DNA of 64,000 nt from Diphasiastrum complanatum (Eukaryota; Streptophyta; Lycopodiopsida; Lycopodiales; Lycopodiaceae), in NCBI GenBank assembly GCA_029204225.1, contig CM055098.1:4958107-5022106 (forward strand), read 5' to 3'. Each line of letters starts with the position of its first letter. Within the stretch, counting starts at the first letter, position 1. Under the pieces are notes generated by a model, which worked only from the letters and a program-made list of their open reading frames with translations, was not told the origin of the DNA and did not search any database. Position numbers and translations under genes: made by a program. Below, in pieces: positions 1-12,435 of the stretch.

Positions 1-1900
1 ACTAGTTTCTTGTTTTCTTGTTTCTTGCTTAGTTGTGGATTAGGATTCATTTCTTGTTTGTGGAATCAGGTAGGAATCAGCACTCAAGTAAACTAAATAG
101 GCTGGAATAGTGGTGTAGATCTTGCATACTTTCTTACATTCCAGTTCTTGATTGTTCTTGAGCAATCCAAACATCAAGAAATGAGTGTTTCTTGATTCTT
201 AGACTGTTAAAATGCTGTTAGAAATCTAGCTACTTGTTTCTTGTTCCTTGGTTCAGTAGTTAATCTTGTTCTTGATCGCTTTCTGATTTAGTAGATAGTG
301 GTAGGATTGCTCACTGTTTCAAAACGTTGATCTTCTTGAGCTATGTATGGTTACATGGTTGGTTAATGCATGTAGCTGAGTATCGGATCCGTGACTCCCA
401 CTAACATGTTGGGAAATACATGTTGCAACCTGAGTAACACTTCTGTTTTGTAACTGTTCTAATAAGAAGAAGATCCGTAAGAACTGTAACTACAGAAGAA
501 CAAAGAAAGAACGATAAGTAAAAGAAACACAAAGAACCGTGTTCATAGATTCAGAGAATCTGTGAGCACCAGGATAGTCTCATGAAGCAAAATTGTGAGG
601 AGTAGTGTTGAAATTTAACAATTCTAGCTTGAGTAGTTGAATGAGGTCTCGAGGCATCATTTCATATGAGTACAAATGGCTATTTTCCATTGGAAAGAAC
701 ATAGGGTCAAAAATAACAAATTTTGCATAGTAAAGAGATCTGTCCCACATAAAGGTCAAAGTTAAGTGATGACTGGTCACATTAGATTATTGATGTTAGA
801 TTTAGGTCTAAAATGTTTGGTGAAAAATCCTAAACCTAAGATCCAAGGTAGCTATGCATAAAGAATTATGTAAATTTTGATGAAATTTGATGTAGAAATG
901 AAGAATTTGAGTTTTCCACTCCATTGTTTGCTTGTGGTGAGTTGTGCTTCATAGTATTGTTAATCTTTAATGTGTGGTAGCTTGTTTTGAAGCTTAATTA
1001 GCTGTTTACATGTCTTGAAAGGTTGCTGCACCTTCAAACCTGAGTTTTAATCAAAAACTATGTGCCAATGTGGAGCAATTTCCAAGATAAGCTAGAATTG
1101 TGATCTAGACTTCATTTTAAGTACTATATTCATTCAATTTGATGCTTTGTGCAAACTGCATTACTTTATGATTGATTAGGATCCTTTTTCACTCATTTTA
1201 TCAAGTTAGCTTCTGGAAATCCTAATATCAATTTGAATTGGAGTAGATATATGATGAATCAAACCCACCCATGTACATACTTGATGAATTCGAAGTGAGT
1301 AGTTCAAGCACTTTGATTTTCAAGCTTCCGATTGACATTGTCTTGTGACGTCTTTTATGTACTGGATTAAGACATAGTTTATTGTGAATCTAGTGATTGA
1401 TTGAATGTATAAACACTTAATTTTTTGGCTACAAAGTTCGAGTAAGATTTGAGTTGATTTTATTAAGTAGACCAAGCAGTTATTGAGCTCTTATCTATAG
1501 AGCTAGAAAACAAGCTAGTCTTGGAAAATCGAGTTCTATTGGATCATGTACAATCTCAACCACTTAGATCCTTGTGGTAAATGTTTATTGGCATCCATTT
1601 TTTCAACAAAAACTTATGATGTGTATGTATCATTGAAATGAAAAATTGAAAAAGACTTCAATTTCTTTATACAAAATCTTGTTGTATTTTCCAAGTAGAA
1701 AATTAGAGCTCCAACTCTCATATGTTTTGTTATTCAAATTCAGTTTTTGAATAGTGGGCCATTACTATGTTGCCTTTCAATTGACCTTTGGCTACTTTTG
1801 ATTTTTGCCTTTGGAAGGCAAAAATCAAAATTAGCTTTGTAAAAGCAACCCTAATTTTGGCTAAATGGGTCATTGTGAGGTCACGTGTCTTGCAAAAACA
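1..1900. other. AT-rich spacer, no gene seen
   Basis: I see no credible coding region here. The first ~320 bases are unusually rich in the short motif TTCTTG and close variants, often doubled as in TTCTTGTTTCTTG, which resembles pyrimidine-rich retroelement LTR sequence cut by the window edge. That reading is inference only, because no second LTR copy or primer-binding site was found. The rest is AT-rich plant intergenic DNA. Confidence 0.4.
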
Positions 1901-1902
1901 TT

Positions 1903-2248
1903 TTAATCTGACAGTGGTTTCAAACTAGTAGCAATTGCCTCTGCTCGGCCATTTCTCTTGCCCATTTTAAGCCTTGGCAAGTTAGATGACACCACCCCTT
2001 TCTCACATTTGGTAGTAAGCGTTAAATAAAGTGTTGCGTTGATGGACCAGTTTGAATCCTTGCCATGCCATTGATCCCTGCTCTTTAAGTTGTTCATAGT
2101 AACTCAACATGTCAGGCAATGTTCCCCTAGTCCAAAAAATGGGCTTAAATTGCCCTACAATGCAAGTTGTCCTTACCACCTCTTGTGCCACACAGAGTAA
2201 ACTCAAAGCAAGTATGAAAAGGAGGAAGCCCTTTTTTTTCTCAACCAA
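1903..2248 (-). pseudogene. unrecognised coding-like remnant
   Basis: Two overlapping minus-strand reading frames (2003-2248 and 1903-2097) read as one protein if a frameshift near 2010-2090 is assumed. The first begins with a basic start followed by a hydrophobic run (FLLFILALSLLCVAQ), like a signal peptide or membrane anchor, and continues without low complexity. I do not recognise the family. It could be a degraded gene fragment or a chance open frame. No promoter, intron or neighbour supports expression. Confidence 0.2.
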
Positions 2249-4390
2249 CCAGTGACATTACAAATAGAGACTTGTCAAACAATCAAGTGGAAAGCCATTC
2301 TTGTCAAAGCTCAACTAGAATCTACATCTTAGCCTCGTTGCTATTGTTATTCCAAGAAGTGTTAAGACATGTTTTAAAAAACACGGTGATTAATTTTGGT
2401 TAAATGGTCATGGACCATGGTAGGGTGTGGCTTATTAGTGTCTTGGATGTGCGTTGACACGGTAGGGTGTGGTTGATTAGTGTTTTGGATGTTCATTGAC
2501 ATGGGCATGGGCATACATGAAAGTTGATGATGCCCATGTGTCCTTTGTCTTTGACATTAGTCTAATTGGATAAGAGTTGAAATTGTGTTCATAAGTGTGT
2601 AAGCGTAGAATATGTGTGATCATAGGTGCAACAATGAATGTTGGGAGTATGATGTAAATTAATGTAAAATCAAAATTATTGTTTTTTTATTAGCAATGAA
2701 GATCTACTCTTGCTATGAAGATTCCTTCATGTTGTTGAAGAGGAATAAATATTGCAAAAGTTGCCCTTTCCAAAGAATATAAATTCTCTTGAGTCCGTAA
2801 ATCCAAAGTTTCCCATATCAGAAATATAAAATACAGAATATCATTTGAAAAAACAATGTGCGAGCTTTGTAAACTATTTAAAATATGTCATGGCAATTTA
2901 CAATTGGCAATTTCGAATTTCATTTTCCATGTGGCATTGGCGTTTGGGAGAAAGGCGAATCTCCTAGTTTATAAATTTGAGAGAAAAATCGCCACCACTC
3001 TTTTTGCCATCTTACACTTGATCAAATAGATGACTTTCTAACAACTGACTTTTTCTAACAAATGCTAACATTGTGGGCATATCTGAAATATTTTACAAAG
3101 CTCTCTCAATGTTTTTCCAAATAAAAAAATTAAAGAATATGTCTTGCAAAGTCCAATAAAACAAATAAAAAATAAAATCAAGAACAATAATTACTAAAAA
3201 TCAAATCACAGACTACAATAATGATGTTCTGTAGCAGTGTTCATTCACACAATAATAGAATCCAAGTCGTCTTATAGTTCATGCCATTAATAATTCATTT
3301 TCGAATTCATTTCTCATAAATTTAGAGAAGAACTTGTTTGTTCAACAAATAAACGACAATAATTTCAGCGTAACTATGCCTGCTTGAAAAAAAATTGTAA
3401 TTTATTTTACAAATATCATTTCATTGATAAATATTTGTTAAAGAATATAATATTTAGTCCCTTTCACAAAAGTATATAATATTCAGTCTCTTTCGCATAG
3501 GTTTTTCTTATTATTGTTCTTAATTTTGACTAATGAATCATTTTGTATTATGCATTAAATAAACTATATTGATAATAATATATATCGAAAATTCAAGATT
3601 AGGCTTACCAAATCTGAACTGAAAATTGAATTATGACCAAGCGCTTCAGCTCGAAATCCAATTATTGTTGGCGATAGAGATACAGATAGAGTTCATGTTA
3701 GGTTTTGTAATGAAATTTGTGTGCTTACAGCTAGAGTTGGACCTCGAGAAAATTTGATTTTGATTTTTTGAGTTTTTCCTTATATATGTTTTTGTTCAGT
3801 GCGTACATGAAGCAATCTTTCACTCTCATATGTTTACAACATGAAAAAAACCATAGACATGTGTGTGCAATGGTTTCTTCTATATACAAACTTGTAAATA
3901 ATGTTACGTATTATTTCTTAAATTTCGACAATTTTTTTGTATCAAAATGAATGCCATTTTTTATATAACTGTTATCAGAATTATGTGTATTGCATTTAGA
4001 ATTCTCATCTATTATGAAATATTGAAAATCATCTTTTGTTTTTTATTCAGATATTGTTTTTCTTAAGAAATTGAATAAATGATATATTTCCAATGTTATG
4101 CATTTTAATTTGTTATTTTAATACAAGTGGATTGTTTTTTTATAACACGTAGAATTTTAATTCAAAAAAATGTCATACAAAAGTCTTTTTATTTGTAAAT
4201 GTTTTTTAGTTTACTTATTTTTTACAATGATTAACATCGTTGATGATTGTTTCATCTCTCGTTATTTATTTCGATAGTCGAAATCATATCAAGAGAATTT
4301 CATGCTTTGGTATAAGGCGAATAATATCAATCCCTAGTCAATATCCAATAGAACTAATTTCAAAAAAAAAAAAGCCTTATTTGCTTATAA
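2249..4390. other. AT-rich spacer, nothing recognised
   Basis: About 2.1 kb of very AT-rich DNA with homopolymer runs and frequent stops on both strands. The only long open frame (3768-3950, 60 codons) is phenylalanine- and tyrosine-rich, as expected by chance in AT-rich DNA. No repeat partner for it was seen in this window. Confidence 0.4.
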
Positions 4391-6418
4391 TTGAAAATAT
4401 ACGATCAATTGTTTCATAAAAAAATGAAATTACAGACGAAACGAACGTTAACCGAAAGACGTAGAGTCGCGAAAAAAAACGTTTTCGAAAAAAAAAAAAT
4501 CAATTTATGCCATATGTCGACGGATGGTTTAAAACAAAAGAATATCAAGATTTGTGGAAAATCATTTGTACGGAAAGTATCGGACAAATGAAATGTTGTT
4601 CTACATGTGGAAGTACGAATTTCTTCAAAAAAAGAACATAATAAAAAACTTCAAAATTCGAATGAAAACATCCCACCTTAAGCAATAGCTAATACTTTTT
4701 TATAGAAATATACATAAACAAATGACGAACAAAAACAGTGGTATGTATGTAATTTATGTAAAACTTATCTAGATCGACATAGTATTTTCTTCGCCTACGT
4801 ATCTGTGTTCTCTTTTTAAGATTGACGTGTCACATTCACAATTGTTATCCATAATAGATATTTCAGTGGATGTGATTCGACGCATAAACTCGTTCGTGAT
4901 AGGACAACTTGAAAAAAATCGCTTTTCGACAATCTGATTGCTTGCAATTCGAATAGATATACGAATTATAAAGAAGAATTAGAAAACGTGTTATGACAGA
5001 ATATTTTGCATAATTCGATATTACGGACTTTTTTGAGCATATATGAATATAGTGTCGAAACTCAAGTGTTATCGTTTATATCATTGGCTTCGTTTCAAGA
5101 AATGTTATAAACTGAAGTACATGTGTTTGAAAACATGGAAATAGATCCATTTGAACGACTATATATATTATTGCAAGACATAACGCCCTGCAGCAGAAGA
5201 CAAAATATCCAAAAAGATGACATATATACGTATTCGAATTTACGGATTAGAACATGAATGCATGAATGAAAGAAACATCGATGTTTAGAACAAAAGTTTC
5301 TAGATTGCCGTTAATGACTAAAGAAAACAATTCATCACACTAGAAAATGCAATTTTCGCATTTCTGTTTCCATTTGGTCACGGTTATTACGATGGGAAAA
5401 TACATTATACTGATTACATAAAAATGAGAGTTTCTTCATTGTTTTTCCCATTTACACTATATCCACCATATTTACTTATAATGTATCAAATACCACAAGC
5501 AATCTTGATAACAACAAAGGTGTCGTCTGTTGTCTTGCAAAAAGACATTGTCGAATTCGTTAATAAACATCCAAATGCAACGAGGTATATTGTTATGAAT
5601 ATCGTGAATCATTTTTTAAACTCGACTAAAATACCTAAACAAAAGAACGCTTTTAACTATTTGGAATTTGTAATCTAATTCTAATAATGACTTTTATGGT
5701 GAAAACTTCCACAAGCTTTTTCGAAAACTAAAAGAAGAAACTCAACAACCGCAAGCTTCGACGTCTGAAGATCTTGAAGAATTGCGAATTTATCCTACGA
5801 CGAGACAAATGTTTCTATTGAATGCTTGCGGAATCGATCCGGAACAATACAAAGACGGGTTTCAAAATAGTTACACTATGAGCACGTATATCACAACACA
5901 TAAATGTGCGAGAGAAACGTATGTGCATGAACATCACGAAGATCGTATAAAAGGTAACAAATCACCTCTATTTTTATTTATTTATTTTCCATTCTGTTCT
6001 TCTACTTTATTACATTAAACATATGGAAATCATATTATTTTTATAACACATTTCAAATTTGCAGGATTTTTGAAACACTTTTATAAACTATTTTCTATCC
6101 CGATTCCAGATTCGATCGAGACGAACAAGACGACGATACAACATTTCGAGGCACATTTTGATAAAAGTTATTATGCAATTTGTAATCTATATTCTGGTTA
6201 CAACATTGTTTTTTTAGATTGGAAAAGCATGTCTCAAACAAAATTAAATACTATCAACACAGATTTAGGGAGACAACTTGGGCATCTCTCTGACACCGGA
6301 GTTCGATTGACAGACGGTCCTATCACAATTGAAAACGTTCTGAAAATCTTAGAACAAGAAACTACCAACATGTCAATTATGACGACAACTGAGATGCATC
6401 AGGTTCATGTCTTTTACT
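4391..6418 (+). pseudogene. unrecognised CpG-rich decayed gene with one intron
   Basis: Several plus-strand frames (4391-4591, 5424-5678, 5782-6018, 6070-6420) appear to be pieces of one broken protein gene. The last two join across a good intron: donor GTAACA at 5954 and acceptor TTTGCAG ending at 6064, with a T-rich tract before it. Early there is a Cys-rich patch (CCSTCGS, read near 4590-4610). In the middle is a hydrophobic stretch around FPFGHGYYDG with YPPYLLIMYQ. The last exon contains RQLGHLSDTGVRLTDGP. The CpG-containing words (ACGAACG, TCGACG, TTCGA) are far more frequent than in the flanking spacer. The FPFG and PPYL region faintly recalls Helitron N-terminal domains, but I see no Rep HUH motif or helicase, so I give no function. 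It is broken by many stops between 4600 and 5420. Confidence 0.4.
5954..6064 (+). other. putative spliceosomal intron
   Basis: This is a 111-bp AT-rich segment bounded by GT at 5954 and AG at 6064. It interrupts two open frames that carry similar codon use and CpG content. The 3' end has a T-rich tract and the TTTGCAG acceptor typical of plant introns. Its presence suggests the flanking frames came from an ordinary eukaryotic gene, not a processed copy. Confidence 0.4.
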
Positions 6419-7400
6419 GATTTTACTACTCCCATGAAAGAACTTCCCTAGGTTGTTCATCATGTACCAAATTGCGTGGTCAAACCAGATAATGGATGAA
6501 TTGTTTTTGCATTTATCACCACATCTACATTTAAAGAAAGGTCGTTTCCAGTTCCAGATTCTTGCTTGGTAAAGGTTCATCCTATTGAAGCGAGTCTCAA
6601 AGTGTCCTCTGATTCTGGCCCAGGTTTGCTCAGAAGGGCAATGGGAAGGCTCAAATTTGTTCATGCGAATAACAGTATCAAAGGCTACAGAAGCATCAAG
6701 AGAAGGATTTTTGTGTAAAGTAGCAGACTTACAAATTTCTATCTCTTTTTCAGTAAGATGTGACATCAAGTTCCAAAGGTCGATAGGCACAGGGACGAGA
6801 AAATTGATAGTGAGAAGGCTCCAAAGCTTATAGGTGGTAAAGGCAGATTTGAACTCAATAGTTTTGCTAGGTTTGCTAGGTACAAAAGGGATTTGACAGT
6901 TTTTGGATTGGCATAAGTCATATGAAGATTGGTCACCAATATCATAGATATCTTGAAGTTGGAAAGCATTGTCCTTATCAAGCTCGTCTAAAAAGACCAA
7001 AGGGTGTGGTGAAAATGGTGCATCAGAGGAGGTATGTGGCACATCAATAGAAGAATTACCATTCTCATTCTCAAGGCACGCAAAGACTTTTCTAATGTGT
7101 AGATTAAAAAAAAATTCATCTTATTCAAATCTTTCGACAAATTCATTGAGCCGGCCATACAGATCTTCTACCAAACTCAAAGTATCCTTTTTTTTTAACA
7201 AACTCCAGATAGATCTTAACCCAGTCCAAAGTCCCCAACAGATTAGTCAAACACAAAACCTTATCTTCAGGTCCAGCAGAAGAACAAGTAGCCCTATCAG
7301 TGTCAATGATAAAAGAATGCATCATTACGGCCTTTTTCATACAACAGATAAGCGTCTGAATAAAATAGTTAGGTGGAGGTAGGGGCTCCCCATAACCCAA
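6377..7400 (-). pseudogene. unrecognised protein gene broken by a frameshift
   Basis: Reading leftwards, one frame runs from 7400 to about 7143 and a second from about 7140 to 6377. The switch falls near a run of nine A/T at about 7184-7193, and a stop near 7115 adds a further break, so this looks like one protein of roughly 330 residues with a slip at a homopolymer. The C-terminal 221-residue part (6377-7042) has balanced composition, a charged DELDKDNAFQLQDIYDIGD stretch, and a basic Cys cluster (KCRCGDKCKNN) near its end. I do not recognise the family. The low bias and length argue for a once-real gene or element ORF. No intron or promoter was identified. It abuts the direct-repeat region starting near 7540. 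Confidence 0.35.
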
Positions 7401-7540
7401 AAGAGCAGCATCTTGAAACCATTTTGTGGACTAAAACATGCAAACAGACCTTTGTTAGCTTATGAACTGGATAAAAGGTAAGGGTTTAGTACTATTCCAA
7501 CCAAGGAATAGTCAAAGTTACACCACAGGGGTGCAGAGAA

Positions 7541-8256
7541 AGAGATACACAATTTCACATAGTTCCGCTTGACAAAGCAAGACCAAACCCTTTGAAGCCT
7601 TTATTCATAAACCAACAAGGTACAGTAAAGCTGAAAAGTAGAATATAGTATAGTAAAGCACCATATAGCATAACCACTCTCAAAATGTCCAACTGATACC
7701 TGTCACCATCCCACAACACAAAACTGCATGAGTTAGTACAGTGGTGAAGACAGGTGTCATAGCTGAGCATTAGTTGTTATCCATGTCCAAAAGAAGTTAT
7801 ACTACTCATCAACATAAATAGCATTTTAAAACATAGTCAAGTCTTCCCAAACACAAAGATGCTCCTATAGCAAAAGTATGAAAAGTTTTCACCGTATATA
7901 TTGCTTATTGCTAAAAGAAATGGTGTGAACACGTGTGCCGATGTCAGAGCAAATCCATGCTATTCTAGCTCGTGTGACTTAAGAAACGTCACGCACTATT
8001 GTCCATACTCCTGAGCATATCCATGCTTTCCAGTCGTATCTCACCATAAACTGATATGACAACCGAATGGGTAATAAATTATCACAAGCCATGGTTGAAT
8101 AGTGTAGCGTAAACTTTTGTTTATCATAACCCCATATTTTATTGATGAGGTTCTCATAGTTTTAACAAGATATCAGGGCATATCCATGTCATTCTAATCC
8201 TTTTGTAAGAACCATTTGTCTTACGCAAATTCATGTTGTCCAAGATAACATGAGGA
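7541..8256. repeat. direct repeat, left copy
   Basis: This segment is clearly homologous, in the same orientation, to 9918-10735. Shared landmarks in order are CTTGACAAAGCAAGACC, CATCCCACAA, GTCCAAAAGAAGTTATAC, AGCATTTTAAAACATAGTC and GAGCATATCCATGCTTTC. The copies differ at perhaps one base in six and by indels. They may be LTRs of a small non-autonomous element, or an old segmental duplication; I could not define TG...CA ends. Confidence 0.6.
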
Positions 8257-9089
8257 AAACCCTTGCTTCGGGACAACGTGGGTGTCATTAAACGCAGAAA
8301 AATTATATTACTTATGAAGTGATATAGTCGAACTAAGTAGAAACCAAGTAAATTCTGTATTTAGGATCTTTAATAGCCACCTAGAATGGAATACATTTGT
8401 GAAGAGACACCTTACCTTTTGAGCATATGTGATGCTTGCAAAATTTGAAAACTGTTCGGAAAATTCTTACTTGGATGATTGTAGCAGTATTTTCTTGTGA
8501 GGATGCCATGTTTTAGTCCCCTCGAGTGCTCTTGCCTTCTTAGTCTTAAACTATTCATAACGTTATTGTCAGCCTTTTTGAAAGCAAAAGTAAGTACTTT
8601 ACGAAGAGCCTATCATTCATTGCTTATACAAATTTGAAACGAATGGTTTAATGTGCATACCTATGCAAATGCTTATAGCTTTATGGCTCGAAGCCGAACC
8701 TAATAAAAAATGAAGATAGTAGTAATATTTGATGCTACAGAGAGCTCAAGTTTCATTTGTTAGTGCTAATACACAGTAGTATTCCCTTTGAAAGAGCAGT
8801 CATTCACAAGTATGATAACGAAACTGGTTATAGCATGAGGTATACTAATCATAATCAGAATGCACCAGCAACTGAGTTGTATCTTTTGGTAAAAGCATGA
8901 AACAACAATAGCTTCATTTTTGAAGTACGTATGTAACCCTTAGTTACTTAAGGAACAACCACATATTCATGTTGTCCATTGAAGGATAATAACGTATAAT
9001 GTAAACTGTAGTTATCACATCGAGATATCATCCATTCATATCCATGATAAGGAGCTTGAAACCAAACAACCATTCATGAGATAGGAAGT
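8257..9089. other. spacer inside the direct-repeat pair
   Basis: Non-coding AT-rich sequence between the two direct repeats. Scattered CATCCATGTTGTCCA-like words (for example near 8940-8985 and 9030-9045) look like degenerate relatives of the dyad units that become regular from 9090 onward. No gene was found. Confidence 0.4.
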
Positions 9090-9424
9090 GCTTCATCGCT
9101 GGTCATTATGAAGCTTATGTCTCAGCTTATCACATATGATGTAAAACTATCATTAACACGCATTATGAAGTATTTGGAAGGTAGTATTGGTTCATCGTTG
9201 GTCCATCGCTGGACAGACTACCATATATATCAACATTTTAATTCTCTTTCTCATGATAGATCGTTGCAGGTCCATCATTGGACAACAACATATCTGTCTT
9301 CAACAAGCCACTCCAAAACTGAGTAAGCTTCATTGCTGGTCCATGGTTGGACAGCCGATAGTATATGAAGTAAATATCATGCCAAACACAAGTTGTATGA
9401 ACCCTCATTGATCCATCGCTGGAC
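9090..9424. repeat. ~70-bp tandem array carrying a GTCCA-N4-TGGAC dyad
   Basis: A short dyad, GTCCA, four bases, TGGAC, recurs at 9201, 9270 and 9339 and, with one change, at 9411. The spacings are 69, 69 and 72 bases. A more degenerate unit (CATCGCTGGTCA) lies at about 9094. Sequence between dyads is poorly conserved, so the dyad itself is the best preserved part of each unit. Confidence 0.7.
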
Positions 9425-9801
9425 AGTGGATTCATACATTCTCATTCATCATCTAGAACAACTGATAACCATCATATGTATACACGAGATGAATGCACAT
9501 ATATGAAACGAGCAGAAATACATACCGTAGAGTTAAAGCATATAACTTCAAGCCAAGGAGGGCGCCATCTCTTCCAACCTTCTTCTCACCATATAGTAGA
9601 AGAAACTCCTTCGAGAACAGGCTACATATAGTGGTTTCATAGGAAGTATTGCGGAAGCTCCCTTTTAGCCAAAATTGGTAAGAAAATATTTTTGAAAAGT
9701 ATGAAGAAAAGCTGGGTTGGCAAAAAAGTTTAGGACCCTCAAAAGATATCTGTTTGTTTATAGCATAATCAAGGGTGGTAATTTTCGATAAAGAAGAGTC
9801 C

Positions 9802-10735
<934 letters not shown>

Positions 10736-12077
10736 GTTGATCAATGTGGTGAGAAAATTATTGATTCTGCAGGCCATTTGTGACGATATTTTTTTTTTCT
10801 ATTCTAACTGTTAGTCTATGAATTTGGTTCATAGATTTAGGATGACGGCAAGTTATTTGATCCCATGTCGATCCTCATGGGTTATCTTTTCCAACCCAGT
10901 CAAAGAAATTTTAATTTTTCTGGTACTGTGCTTGGTGGTGACTAAACTTTGGAAGCTAAGTTCTTCCCAGATCAAAAGTTTAAATTTTAATTTTTTCCTT
11001 TGTGATTTTCGAACTTGGTTAAAAGTTTGATTACTTGTCTAGGATATTTCTAATCGATATTGATCGTTGGAAATGGATCAAGTGAACGTTTGGGCAGGAT
11101 ACTCATGAAAATTGAATATAAAACCCTCAAACGACATGAAATAACTAGTAAAGTGAGTAGTGACAGAACTCTTTATCTGAACAGTAAAATATTGTTGGAT
11201 ACAATTTAAGAGTTACTGAAATCCTATTGGTAGGATTTCCATCCATGTGATTTCATAATCTGAGTTTGGATAGTTTTGTCAATATTAACGGAGTAATGCC
11301 AGACCAGGCAATAAAAGGAAAAACAGTTCAATTTTATTGGAGAATTTGTAATTGATAGGAACTGATCAAAAGTATAAAATTGATTTCATTTCCAATTAAA
11401 TCCTATGTTGAATTATATTCAAAAGATCAGCCTAGTATTGTTTTTCATACTAGTAGATGATTTTTTTGGTACACCAGTTATTCAGCCCAGGTATAGGATA
11501 GAGATCAAATTGTTTCAGAATTTTTTCTTACAGTAATTAGTTTTAAACATTTACTAATGTCATTACGTCTTCTTAGTACCTTAGCTGAACATAGATTTTT
11601 AGGGAACTTGAAATTCTAAGGAGGGAAGAAGAGTGGACATCAGGGATGGTAAGTGTGAACAAGGAATGTATTGCACAGTTAGAATTTTGGTAATCCCAGC
11701 AATTATTGCACAATTAGAATTTTGGTAATCCCAACAAATAATTGCTTAATACCGGATATTAATTTCCTGGATTAAATTCATTTAATTGAATTTGTAACTG
11801 ATATCTTTGTGACCATTGAGTAGTCCATAGTTTTGGATGTCAATTGTGATGTTAGAAGTAGAATTTGATACATAGATTGCATTGGATCTGTTAGTTGACA
11901 AACGCTAGTCTCTAAAATTGACTCATCAGTAGGATTTCAAAGCCTATTACTAATCTAGAAGGATCAGAATGTAATGTTGAACCATGTTAATTCTTCTGTT
12001 TAAGTCACATAATCAGATGTGGATTTGTGATGTCCATCTGATTGGCATGCCAGTCATCCGAATAAATGGATTCTCTA
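10736..12077. other. AT-rich spacer with a small tandem repeat
   Basis: No gene was recognised. Around 11672-11745 a ~35-base unit containing TTAGAATTTTGGTAATCCCA occurs twice in tandem with slight changes. The rest is AT-rich DNA with stops in all frames. Confidence 0.4.
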
Positions 12078-12435
12078 GTGTTTGGGAACAAAAGATAATA
12101 TCCTATATGGATTATAGAACAACTAGATGATCAAATGATTTCTAGAATATCAGATAAGACGGTTAAGGGTTTTGTGGAAGGAAAAGCTGATGGTATGGCA
12201 CATCAGTAATTTTGGAAAGGGAATTCTAGGACTGTAAAGATCTAATGATCAATGGTGTGTTTGGGAACAAAAGATAATATCCTATATGGATTATAGAACA
12301 ACTAGATGATCAAATGATTTCTAGAATATCAGATAAGACGGTTAAGGGTTTTGTGGAAGGAAAAGCTGATGGTATGGCACATCAGTAATTTTGGAAAGGG
12401 AATTCTAGGACTGTAAAGATCTAATGATCAATGGT
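12078..12435. repeat. perfect 179-bp tandem duplication
   Basis: The 179-base unit beginning GTGTTTGGGAACAAAAG at 12078 is repeated immediately at 12257, and by eye the two copies are identical. The surrounding DNA is old and decayed, so the duplication must be recent, or an assembly artefact. It is non-coding. Confidence 0.9.

Noticed and set aside
4391-6418. Helitron Rep/helicase
   Set aside because: FPFG and PPYL words are only loosely similar; no HUH replication-initiator motif, no helicase Walker motifs and no Helitron 3' hairpin-CTRR end were found.
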